Program-made: the position numbers and the translations under genes
Notes under the pieces: generated by a model
Told to the model about the DNA's origin: nothing
Seen by the model: the letters and a program-made list of their open reading frames with translations, nothing else
Databases searched by the model: none
Part shown: positions 38,160 to 49,789 of the stretch, piece after piece
Numbering within the stretch: the stretch's first letter is position 1
Layout of the letters: every line of letters begins with the position of its first letter
From: Talinum fruticosum
Lineage: Eukaryota > Streptophyta > Magnoliopsida > Caryophyllales > Talinaceae
Reading direction: 5' to 3'
Length of the DNA stretch: 64,000 bases
NCBI GenBank assembly: GCA_021018815.1
Contig: JAITYX010000030.1
Location: forward strand, 883,001-947,000

Positions 38160-38499
38160 TGTCATCATCACAGCCATCATCATGAGCTTGGTCATTACCT
38201 TCAAGGTCATCTATGCAGCCACCATCTTCATCATCATTACTCATCTTTCCACCGTGCTCCTCCATCTCATAGGCAAAGTAGAGAAGAGGGAAGCCCTTTT
38301 CAAGTTCATTGCTCGAGTACTCCCCAAAGTGTTCCTTAGCTACAATCACAAGCACTATGGAGTTGAACAGCAAGTGAAGGAAAAGATTTCTGGAAGATAT
38401 CTTATCCAGATGTCGGTATGTGCCTGATGATAAGCAGAAGAGGACGGCTATGGAGACAGAGAGTAATACAAGGAGTGGTTTTCGGGCAATTCTTGTCAT
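37888..38499 (-). CDS. Acidic DUF761-like membrane protein, single exon
   Basis: 203 codons without an intron. The N-terminus holds two hydrophobic stretches (residues about 8-24 and 39-55), which suggests membrane anchoring. The middle (about 85-175) is extremely acidic, with long D/E runs and a 15-residue tandem duplication (EDDYDHGLDGYDDDD-type). The C-terminus MRVEAFIAKVINGWREEW resembles the short DUF761 motif ([R]xEEFIAKVNxGW..) of plant proteins of unknown function, often called cotton-fibre proteins. The role and location are not established. It runs convergent with the cornichon gene, whose stop is about 900 bases away. Alternative: an unrelated acidic protein whose C-terminal match is chance. 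Confidence 0.7.
38037..38165. repeat. CAT/TCA trinucleotide-rich coding repeat with 45-bp duplication
   Basis: CATCTAATCCATGATCATAA-type units at 38057 and 38102 are 45 bases apart, followed by about ten CAT repeats. Read on the minus strand it encodes the D/E-rich region of the DUF761-like protein and stays in frame. Confidence 0.9.
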
Positions 38500-38519
38500 G
38501 CCACTAAGCTCTTTGCAGA

Positions 38520-39465
38520 GAGTGGCTTACTATACACAACAAGGGTGGCAGATAGCTGTTTGCTGTAAAATTGTTAAGAAAGGAGCAGTGGCTTAATGCA
38601 TAAGACTTACGAGGATGGAGGTGTGGGATGAGGGGAGGGGTCTCCCTTTAATACAAGGGACTGTTTGCGTTGACTATTTAATTTAGGGTGCATTTCTTCG
38701 AAATTTAGCATACAATTTCATGTAGTGTATATTGTATCCTAAACTGGAGATACTTTATATGATACCCATTATTTTAATATTGAATGGGTCATTTTAGAAT
38801 GTAAAAACATATAAAATAAGAGGGGGAGGAAGCTAAGTCCTCCAAGTATGCTACAGGGAATTTCTTTGCATTTGCACTTTTGTGCGTACAAAGTCACCCC
38901 GATGATGTATGATATGTTGCTGCTTGGCCGCCACTCTCTGTCTCTCTCTCTCTCCAACTTAGGTGGACGTGGTTTTGTCTCTGGAATGCTTAGCAAAGAC
39001 CAAGGAGAGGAGTGGAATGGAATGGAATATAATGAAATATTCTAATTCGAAGCATTCACTTAATAAGATATTTCGATTTAGTCAAACATACCTCGAAACA
39101 CTTGGGGATGATTATAAGGTGTCTTATCGTTGAGTCCAAATATATGCAGACAACAAATGTATGGATTTGCTACATTGAGATCGTCCACCCTTCTCAAAAC
39201 ACCTGAGAACGATTATTCTAATCAGGTTCTATTAACCGATGAATCAAACTAAAAACATCAACTAATTAATCCTAAATTCTCAATTAACGGGGTTATTAAG
39301 TATTGGACTTGGTTTACAATATTATGAACCAAAAAATCCAATCAACCAAATCAAATTTAACTGGTCGTACTATAATCACCTTTCTAATTTATTCCTCAAA
39401 GAATTGAGAAGCACCTTCCATGACAGGAAAAAATACAAATTTGCAATGTTGAATGAATAATAAGT
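38520..39465. other. Intergenic region between the DUF761-like gene and tRNA-Ser
   Basis: Likely promoter of the minus-strand DUF761-like gene in the first 200 bases. The rest is AT-rich with a short CT tract (38935-38954). No further gene seen. Confidence 0.5.
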
Positions 39466-39471
39466 AAAAAT

Positions 39472-39553
39472 CGTCGCCTGAGAGATTCGAACTCTCGCGG
39501 GGAAACCCCATGTACTTAGCAGGCACACGCCTTAACCACTCGGCCAAAGCGAC
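39472..39553 (-). tRNA. tRNA-Ser (anticodon GCU)
   Basis: 82 bases on the minus strand fold as a class II tRNA: acceptor stem GTCGCTT/AGGCGAC, D-arm GCCGAGTGGTTAAGGC, anticodon loop CTGCTAA with GCT at plus positions 39518-39520, a long variable arm (TGGGGTTTCCCCG) and T-arm GAGAGTTCGAATCTCTC. Discriminator G. A T5 stretch follows the 3' end on the minus strand (plus 39466-39470) as a pol III stop signal. Confidence 0.95.
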
Positions 39554-39559
39554 GCAATT

Positions 39560-42500
39560 ATTTTACATTAAAAAGTTTTCTTATAAAATTCGTATTTAGA
39601 TTGTCTATATTATGCTTACATATCCATATCAACGAATTTTCTTTTAAAAATATCCCCATCAGTAATTAGTCTATCATTTGAAGAATGAAGTATCTATCTA
39701 AGAAGTAGTTTATAAAAACGAGGACACATCGACTTGTATGATTATAATTATTACATATCGAACAATGTTTCCTTTTAACATTTATTCTTGTTGCTTTCTT
39801 TATATAACGAACAATATTTCCTTTTACTCTAAATTGACATCTAAAAACGAATATTAGATCATGTATTACATTAAAAATTTTCCTCCTATTTTATTCTTTT
39901 AAAATATTAATATTTGTTCTATAAAAAAAAAAAAAAAAGAAGAGAAAGTGATTAGGATTTCCTTAAGTACACTAGTTAGGTGTCAAATACAAGCCAAAGT
40001 TTTGATCAAAAAATATATATATAACATTGAGTCTTCAGTAATCATTAAAATCCAATGTTAAACTTGACGACTAATTTAGTGATTTTTAAAAATCATTTGA
40101 AAATTATATATTTTTTAGAATTTTGAAATAAAATTGAATGATTTTTATAATTTTTTTCCCATTTTAAAACATGTTTTTCGAATATCAAATGGAAGGAATT
40201 TCGTAGTTATAGTTCTGCCAAAAAATGGCCCAATGATATTATCCTCCCAGCCCAAGAGTTTGGATCTCACATATATGGGCTACCCATTTCCTAAGGTGTG
40301 GGCCCAGCCCAACCCAAGATTAAGGAGCTGACATATATTCCCATCATAGCAATTTATTTTTTCAACATTTTGGTAACAGTGGATATATTCTCACTAAACT
40401 AGCAAAAAATTGTCCGACTTGATAACTCAATCTAAATTCATCGAAAACTAATACATTTAGGTCTAACCCCTTATCTTCAAGGTTGATTAAAAAAATCCGA
40501 CACTTCAGGGTTAGAGTTTTATACTTACAACTCCGAAGTAAAGATTGATGTTCAACTACATGTATTTTTACCTGTCTATTTTTTACCATGTCTAATTCTC
40601 ACCAACAATATTATCTATAATTAAATTTCAAATTAATGTTTAATAATTTTATTCATTTATTTAATGTGATGGCAAAGTATATAATAGGTTACATTAAAGT
40701 TTCATAAATTGATGATTTTTAAACAAAAAACTAATGTATCAAAGGTTATATCACAGTTGAAATATCCGTTAAATAAATTACAAAAAAACACTCAACTTAA
40801 CTTCTGATTTAATTGGTTAACGCCATACAAAATAATGTATCACAAGTTATATCCGTTGATTTAGAAGAACATATGAAAAAATATATTGATATATAGGTAA
40901 GAAAAAGTGACGGGTTGAAAAAGATGGTAATTTATGTATAAAAATCTCGAAATCTTAAGAAATAAAATGTTGAGGAAACTATAGGTACAGTATAATTCAT
41001 ATAATAATACGACATCAAAAAGTGTGACATATGGGATAATGATAATTGAATCAATCTACCATTTCCTTGATTTACAAGAAACCTAAAATGCAATTTTTTT
41101 TATAAAAAAAAAGTTTAGTTGTTACTTTGTCAAATTAAAAAATAAAAAATTGCGATTAATGAATAATACATAGAAGAAAAAGAAACAAGAAAACAATTGC
41201 AAATATGAATAAATAAATATAAATAATGAGTGCTGTCACAAAGCCATCTAGTAGTAATTTGTCAACTTGTTAGAAGGTGTTGGTGGCGGCCATTTTTAAT
41301 TACTCGTGCTTTTGTTTATCATTTACGGGACGCTTACATATGAAAACATTAGCAAATGACGTCGTCTATGAACAAATTTATGTCATTAAACAATTTTAAT
41401 ATTTTGCTCCCTTCGAAACTATGTGCTTTGAATTTTTTATAATTATAAGTTTTAAAATTTACAGTATCAAAAATCTAAAAGAATTTCAATTTTTAGTTAT
41501 TTTAAAATTTTAACGTATTGATGGTCTCGTTTGTTTTGGTATTTATAACAGTTAATAACTTGTAACAGCTAGTTTCAACTAATGGTAACCTCTCATAATA
41601 GTTTGTAACAGCTGACATCTAATCATAATAACTCATAACAGTGAACGATTAGTTTTTAGAACGAAGAAACCTTAAATTTATGATCAATTAAAAAAATAAT
41701 AAAAGCATCGTAGTTATTAAGACTCGACACCCTTAATATATTAGGTATTAGGCTCGATTCCCTCCCTCTTTGTGACTCGTTTTACACCTCCAAATTAATA
41801 ATTTTTTTATAGAGAAATCTTATAGCTACTAGCGGATAAAGATGAAGCTTATCTAGAGTATCAATAGCATCAAGTTATTCTCACTTCCTTAGAAAAATGC
41901 AAAATATTTGTCCAAGTCGTTTTATGAATAAATAAAATAGTAATAGTAATTAAATAAGTGGCTAAAAGTCAAGATTTTATGCTCAAAATACTATGCACTA
42001 TCATGGCATATAGAAAGTGCACATACATATATTAGTTGATCGGAAAAGCTTTTACCATAACCGAAATTCTATAGAATTCATCAACAAAGTATTGATTGAG
42101 GAGGTAGTGACCTCACTCCAATGAAAAACGAAACATAAAGCTGAAAGGAATTAAACCTTTTATTAAACTTTTTTAAAAAAAAAAAACTCTATTCTCATAA
42201 AACTTATAAAAATTATTGTAGACCTAAAATTTCGTGGCACGTTTTAAAATTTCGGTGATCGTAATATAAAAATAGACTGTTTGATTCTATAATTTGGAGA
42301 ATAAATTCTCCAAGATATATACGCAAAATATTTTATTATTATCAAACAAAAAAGTTGGGGGTGGGCGAGGTGAGGCTAAGCATATTGCATATGGTGAACA
42401 CATTATACCTTTAAAACTTATACATTACAAGTATTAATTAGCTAAATGATCTTCCCTAATGACCTTTTTAACTGAGATTAGCTTCATTTATGTTCGAACT

Positions 42501-45500
42501 TAATTAGAACATATTTTTTAAGTATCTAATTAAGTGAATCCTCTTTTTTTTTTTTTTTTTTTTTGTGGGTTGGCTGTTGATGATCGAGGGGATGTTATAT
42601 GACCCTAAAGTTAGGGGTTTTAATATAGATCGTAATATAGAAATAAGTTTAGTTGACGTTCATAAACATGCATTTTATTGTAAAGTAGCATCTCCCACGT
42701 TCACATAATTACTTCAACAACTAATTGCTTAAAGTTTACGATGGCATGGTGCATCAAGTAAGTTTGGTAATAAAATATTTGCCAAGAGACACGTGAGATA
42801 ATTTTGGCCCCAAATAAAGTCGGTCCATAAATATTTGGATAGAGAATTTTGCAGAGAGCATTGAAGATTTGGTATATTTGGTACAATACAAAGAAGAATT
42901 CCTCATAAATTCCATTTAAACAAGTTAGGGCCTCTTCATTCGCACCAAATCCAAAGAATAATATTGGCTAAGGTCTCAACTTGAAGCTTTCTCATCTCCT
43001 ACTTGGATTCTTCTTCATCCATCGTCATCCTCTATATATGGCCACCCAACTTGATTCTATGCTTTTTCATCTTTTGCTACTTGCTTTTATCCCATCTCTC
43101 GATCTCGATATACGCACTTCAAATTACTTATGTTACAATTATGTTTATTTTACCTGTTATGACTGGACTGAATCGAAAAATTAGTTTACACTTGAATCCT
43201 TTTCGTAGGATCTAACATATGATCTTGAAATCTATTCTTTCTAGAGAACGAAAGAGAGCATGAAATGGGAGAAAACGCATCTCATGATAATTAAGGGCTA
43301 TCCCTTGATCCACATCAAAATTTAATCTCCATAATTGTTGTTGTAATTGCTAGGAATTATTCAAACATAATTTATATGTCGTATATGTATTTTCAAAAGA
43401 AGCCATCTAAATTATCAATGTAGAGACGGGAATTTTTCCTATATCTTTTTGTAATAGTATTTGATGAATAGTTTGAAGTCAAAATTCATTAAATCATCTT
43501 GAAGCCATCAAGATGCAACAATTACTAAGAGTTATATTGGAAAAACTAATTTAGGTATATTTTGAATCCAAATCTATCATATAAATCTTATCAAGTTTTC
43601 GTTCGTATTTTCGAATTTATTTCGAGGTCATACGTAAATATCACCTTTTAGCAACATCTACAAGACTTAGCATGAATAGAATTGAATTAGACATTCAGTT
43701 TCATAAGACGGAGGACAGCCTTGTGGTAAAAAATATGGAAGAAAATATTTAAGATTTTTAAGATTGGTTGTATTGTTGAGTAAGCTCACGATTGTAAATT
43801 TAATTAGTTCTACCTCTTAATCGTCAAGTGATTCTAAATTTTTGAAATAATTACAAACAATTAATTCAATTCAATAATAGCTAATTCAATCGGTTAACAA
43901 CTAGCAACTAATTATCAATCACAATCGACACCATAGATAGTGTTGAGTAGGGGAGCTATAGGTTGCCATAAAGATGGAAGCTCAGTAATAAATTAATTCC
44001 CTTTCCAGATGTAAAAATGAAGAGCAAAGCAAAGAGAAGAAGAATGGCATTCCCATATTTGCGATTCCATTCTGGGAATTCTGTGTGTTGAAAAAGCTAC
44101 GTATAAATTACCAGACCTAACTAATTCCAGCAACAGTCAAGGTCAACCCCCTCTGAAAAGAAGTGCCACTGCCATGCCAGGCCTCTCAGAAAAACATTCA
44201 GAACACAACTCCCTTCCACCAGCACCTCACGTGATCCTCTCTCTCTCTCTCTCAGTCATCGGGGGAAGAGTAGGAATGCCCTCTTGCCAGCTAAGCATTT
44301 ACAGCCTGTCAAATGTAAACTCTCTCTCTCTCTCTCTGCATGCTGCATGAACAAAGCTTAATTAGTCGTTAATCGTTATAATATGATTACATGAGTTCAG
44401 AGTATTATCAAATCTGTTTGTTTCGGTTATTAAAATTAATTATTATATCGTTTATAACGGTTATTTGTATATCATGAGTTCTCATGTATATATGGTGTTC
44501 TTTACATATCAATCAATATTTGTATCCTACAGCGTGCTCTTTGTTTCAAAGTGGAAAGCGATTGAAATGAGCTCGAACGTGTTATAAAAAGTTAAAATGT
44601 TAAAATGAAGAAGTTTGTTATTAAATAATTTGAAGTAAATAAAAAGCATACATTTTTGCTAACATGCATTTTTTGGTTTTTGCACTATTTATGATATTTT
44701 TTGGAGTATTTTAACCCAATATCGCATCTCTCAAAAACAACATGGTAAAAAGTAAATTGCGTCCGTAAGGATCTCCATTTACCTTTTTTCTGTTTCACGT
44801 TTGGATATCTTTTAGGGTAAATTAATGAAGGAAATATGCTGTTTTTGTCTGTTTTTTCCTTTAATAAAAACAATATATATATATATATATATATAATTTG
44901 TGTAATCTTTTGAGAAATTACGAATTGCACGCCTTTGCTTCACACTGCCTCCCCGTATTCCTATGTAGATTTTGTCATTTTGTTGATTAATTAGCAATTA
45001 GCTCTCTAATCTTCCTTTGCTTACTAGGTAAGCACTACTTGCCCCAGTGTGTACTCCTCCTTGGGACCAACTAAAACACTAGGTGCACATCCTTGTTAAT
45101 ATGTTTCAAAATATTATCGAGTTTTTCTTTTACGACAACGCTTCACCCTCCATATAAGATGTCCTTAATTATTTGCAAACTCGATAAGATTATTTCCATG
45201 TTATTTGACTCATCATTATCTTCGTTGTTTCTAGTAAGCGTCTCAGACAATTCATATATTTCCTTATTTTATTATAAAAATTATGATGATTTTTTTTTTA
45301 TCCTAGCTTTCTTAGAATGTTTTTCTATAAGCCTCCATGTTGCATCTTCTCCCTTGGGTATCCGTGATAGTTCGGAATTTATATAATCTAATTTTTCTAA
45401 AGCCGGACCTTTTTATACATGTTTTTTGAAATCTAATTTTTCTTTTCAGGTTGCTTTCAAAATTATTATGAGATTAACAAAAAATAATCAATTATTTTGT

Positions 45501-47030
45501 GATGAAACTGTTGATTAAATTGATTGAAAGTGGAACGATGACGGTTGATCCATTTTGTTAGGGACAACAAATTGTACGTGTTTTTTGCTTATCACACAAA
45601 ATACTGAAAATGACAATTATTTATGTCATCCAAAACATTTTTCAAAAAAAAAAAGGAAAAAATGTGCATGAAGGAGGAAATTAATCCCCCCTATGCGATA
45701 GTATAACGATGTGTTTGTCTATTTGACAATATTAATAAAGACACTTAAAAAGATACCTTTTTTGGGAATAAAAATAAAACCATCCTTTTTGCTACTACTA
45801 TTTTCTGAATATATATAATATTTAAGCTTTAAATCAAGTCTTAGTGTTGTAAAACCATATACTATATCACAATTTATGGTTAATGAGATTCTAATTTAAT
45901 AAATAAGATTAATGAATTACATTTGATTACGTCTTTCACTCTTTTTAGTGCGCTTTGTGTCTTTCACTCACAGAAAAAATATTTAATAAACAACACATAT
46001 GAAGATAAATAACGTCTTGATCTTATGATCAAGATTGAAATTTTTAATGGAGTATATTTTTAAACCTAACTAGACATAAAAATGGATGTGTCGCTAATTT
46101 ATCCACGATTATGGTTAGTATGGTTAGTATAGTAACCATAGGTATGATGAGTTAGATGACACAATGAGTGACAATATAAATGTTTTATTTTTCCTCTTCC
46201 CTAGGACAGGGACAAGGTCCATCATTTCCAAAAATTGTGAAGGGGGAAATTGACCTAAATGTTGTTATATATATATATATATATATCATATATGTTTTCT
46301 CTCAGGAAAGTTGTCTGAATGTTTTGGCATCACTTCTTTATAGTTGACCACGAACCAAACCAAGTTGTCACAATCTAAAGTCATATTCTATCAAGTCCTT
46401 TTCCAAAAAACCTTAACATTCATTGGTAGATTATGTCCATAATGTCAAAAGGACATAATATTAGGGCGAGACAGACTTTGTTAAGACAAGCAGTTAAAAA
46501 ACCCGATAAGAGAGGGAAGGAAGACAAGAGATTAGAGACAACTTTATAGGAAGAAATTGGTCAACCAATTTAAACTAAACCAAAGGCTTTATATACAAAG
46601 ATGTAAGATGTATGATGTATGAAAACCAATTTTGTCCCCCTCTAAACCTAATCCTGTCTCTATCCCCCATCAAATGGACATACTCTGATCTAAGATTTTT
46701 CTAATACCCTTTTTCCTAAGTTTTTCCCCTCTTTCTTTCAAATTGTTTTTCAACATCACACCCTTTTGGAATTGGTCTGGTCCACTGGACCCCTACCAAT
46801 CTTCCCCCTCTTCCCTTTTCTCTCTATATTCTGATGCCAACTAAACCCCACCTATAATATAACAACTACCACCAAATCTGCCCTCATCTCCACTGCCCTG
46901 TTTTCTAATGCTTACTGGTAATACTATTTACAAAGTAGGGACTAATAAAACCCAAATTGGAAGCAAGGTATATATGATAAAGGCAAGGGGGTGTGGGGGA
47001 CACTTTCCACCCAACAAATGTTGCCTTTGA
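39560..47030. other. AT-rich intergenic region without a supported gene
   Basis: About 7.5 kb with no recognisable gene. It holds a Site-II cluster at 40.2 kb, (CT)n tracts at 44238-44254 and 44321-44336, (AT)n at about 44872-44894 and 46266-46286, and long T or A homopolymers (42546-42564). The 97-residue plus frame at 45093-45386 has no known features and is not accepted. Confidence 0.6.
40224..40325. promoter_or_regulatory. Cluster of GGCCCA/AGCCCA (Site-II-like) motifs
   Basis: TGGCCCAA, CAGCCCAAG, TGGGCTA and GGGCCCAGCCCAACCC occur within about 100 bases. Site-II motifs are typical of growth- and ribosome-related plant promoters, but no gene body follows in either direction. Confidence 0.35.
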
Positions 47031-47037
47031 GTTTCCT

Positions 47038-49430
47038 TTAAGAATATGATCTGATCAGGCCCAGGTTGTATAGATTCTTCCTCACTAAGCTCCCAAGTGA
47101 TAGCAACATGGCTCCACCAACCCCAACCCCGGTTCGTTTCCTTCCGCCTTCTGATGGTGTATCAAGGGCAATTCCTTCACCTTGAGATGACCCAACCCGA
47201 TTTTCTCTCTAACTGCTTGGATTGTTTTTGGATCTGATGGGTAACCCTCTGCATCTGTTACGTAGAAGATGTTGAGGGCCATTTCCCGGTAGTAGATATC
47301 TCGGCCCTGGTGACATTCAGGCCGTTCTCTCTGAATGTTCGGGTTACTTGAGCTAGTAAACAAGGGCGATCCTCAGCGTATAGTTCAAGCCTCACACCCT
47401 GGAATTACCAGACATAAGTCCAATCATAGTCAGCTATTTGAACTTAAACTAGTAATTCAAGTAACAATTTCCAACAATTAAGGAAATCAATCAGATCATA
47501 TACCTGAGAAGCTCTTCTTAGAATGGCAGCTTGTAGACATTGAACAACACGTTGTCTTTCTGCATCTGAGTTAATCGGGGTTCCATCTGTGTGCCTAATG
47601 TAGAATTCCTGAAAACAGAACCACATACAACAAATTAAACAAACTGCCCAAGTCAACTCTATTTTTATTTCAAAACAACAGATCAGCAGGCAGAGGTTGA
47701 TATATACCATAGATGCTCGGCTCCCTTGTGTATCGATAGTGGCATGGAAAACGGCATACCCCATGTCTGTCAAGGTAGAAACAACATCAAATAAAAGCTT
47801 AGACCGATCCTTACACTGGACATACACAACCGAGTATCCCCTCTCGGTCCAATTTTGGACAGTGACTTCTAGGGTATCATGGTTCAACGAGCTTGTAGAT
47901 GGGGTCCTCTCATAATCTCGGTCCTCAAACATCATCTGATGCAACCTCCTCTCTGTATGAGTAACTGCCATAGACACAGAGGTCTTTGCGCTCCTAATAT
48001 CATTATCCCCCTTGAGCACCGGCCTTAACTTGGCCTCGATCCTCTTGATCCTCTGAGAATCCTCAATTTGGCATCCGGAGTCACAATCCTTAACATAGAT
48101 GAGGGAGGCAATCCGGCCATTGTGAGTCCACACTTTTGCATCCACTACATTGCACTGCAAGTCGGCTAACACTGCAAAGACCTCAGACAACAGTCCTACC
48201 CTATCGGTGCCCGTTAGCTCTAGCGCAGTATGGCCCTCATAACCACAGGATTTTGTGTAATGGATGCTACCAAGCGACTGTAAATAACATTCATAAACAG
48301 GTAATTAATCTCATGAGTAACAACAAAACTATACTCAGTGGATAACAAATTGCAATAAATCACAGATTCCTTGGAAAATTTACCTGCTCCATATAGCTGA
48401 TAACGTTCTCATCCTTCAATTTGTTCCCGTCAAGATCAGTTACATGAAAAACTGCAGGTCAGTAATTAATGACAGGATTAGTCGTTAATTAATTACTAAT
48501 CCTGAAAGGGCATTTATCACAAAAGAAAACATTCCAATTAAAGACGGGATTAATGGGGATTAGAGTGGGTTCTAGAGAGCTTACCAGCCATGAACCACCT
48601 TCCATCGGAGGAAATGTAAGCCTTCTTAATGGAAACGTTAAGATCTGTAAGAACTTGAACCGCTTCTAAAAGGATCCCATGTTTTCTAGCGCTATCAACC
48701 TACATAAAAAATAATTAAAACAATTTTTTAGAAAATCAAAATCCAAAGGCAAAAACGATTTTCCCCAGGAAATGATAATAAGAGGTGTTTGAATTACCTT
48801 GACAAGGGTGGCATTAGGGCAAACGGCATTGTCAATGGCCACTCTGCAGAAAAATCACATGGGGACGAAGGTCAGAAACCCAGAAACACGCCTTTTTTTC
48901 AGATTAATTTTCAAAACACTTTTGATTTTCGAATTTGAACACATTCAATCCTCAAGGTGTGAACGCAACTAGTCGGTGACAGATGCCATATTAAAAGAGA
49001 GGAAAGAGAGAGACAGAGAGCGAAGAGGCGCTTTTGAAAATTCAAGGAAGAATTATCGTAAGCACAAAGCAAATGTCCTGAAATTTAACCAGTAAACTAT
49101 CACGAAAATGGAATTAAAATTTGTCCGAATCACGGGAATCAGATGAAATAAGGAAGGAATAAATTTTATAGGACATAAAAGTTTCCAGAAATGCTCCCAT
49201 AAATTTCTTAGACAGGATTGAATCTGTGAATATAATCTTCAAACTACCGAAAAAACTTCACAAAGAAGTTAAACCGAAAATCACCTAAAACGAAGAACAA
49301 TACTACTTGATTTCCAGAAGACAATGGAAAAAAAAATTAGGGATTCAGGAACAAACCTGGGAGTATCCATACGAAAACGAAGCTTATCAAATTCATTCAA
49401 AGAAGTAGGTTGCCACTCCATGGCCATCAT
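47038..49430 (-). CDS. ACR8: Four-ACT-domain protein (ACR8-type), seven exons, last exon broken by two single-base gaps
   Basis: Minus-strand exons 49430-49357, 48843-48798, 48699-48585, 48451-48384, 48277-47708, 47608-47504 and 47398-47038 have GT-AG borders and phases that join exactly, giving about 446 aa once two missing bases are allowed. Plant ACR proteins contain four ACT domains and are thought to bind amino acids and act as sensors or regulators. The ACT domains begin near residues 36, 119, 251 and 327. Signature stretches include [40 protein letters not shown] and [20 protein letters not shown]. Exon 7 leaves frame inside ACT4 at the T run 47282-47284 (restoring [12 protein letters not shown]) and again within 47121-47130 (restoring [21 protein letters not shown], the conserved ACR tail). 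Both fit one missing base. Assignment to ACR8 rests on remembered sequence and neighbours. Confidence 0.88.
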
Positions 49431-49596
49431 TATCTCAGTCGAAAATCAAAAGCTAAAATCCTCGAATCAACCAAACTCGTCCAAAATTGCCACCGGAGAC
49501 GTTCCCTTCCCTTGAGTTTCTCTCAGCCTCTCCCGAAACTTTCTCTCTCCTCTGCGGTTGTCGAGTCCCAAAGTAGGGCGTTCTTCGCTGTCTCAG

Positions 49597-49648
49597 TGGA
49601 AGGTGACGGTGAAGGTGAAGGTGAAGGTGAAGGTGAAGAAGAAGAAGA
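49597..49648 (-). repeat. GGTGAA hexanucleotide repeat in the ACR8 5' leader
   Basis: Six near-perfect GTGAAG units grade into GAA repeats (plus strand) and are followed by (CT)n at 49651-49668. They lie 170-220 bases upstream of the ACR8 start, in its presumed 5' leader or promoter. Confidence 0.85.
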
Positions 49649-49789
49649 GTCTCTCTCTCTCTCTCTCCTCTGTCCAGCTGGGGTTTCTCTCTCTACAGCA
49701 AAGAGGAGCGGAGCGCAAACCACGCCTGCCTCTCGCTCTTCGGTCCGCCTTTATTTATTCACGGCTCTCCCCCTTTTTGGGTAATTCTT

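Noticed and set aside
37950..38427. Histidine- and isoleucine-rich plus-strand frames opposite the DUF761-like gene
   Set aside because: Mirror-strand shadows of the CAT/GAT coding repeat.
45093..45386. 97-codon plus-strand frame with hydrophobic stretches
   Set aside because: Hydrophobicity comes from T-rich DNA. No family features or neighbours support a gene.
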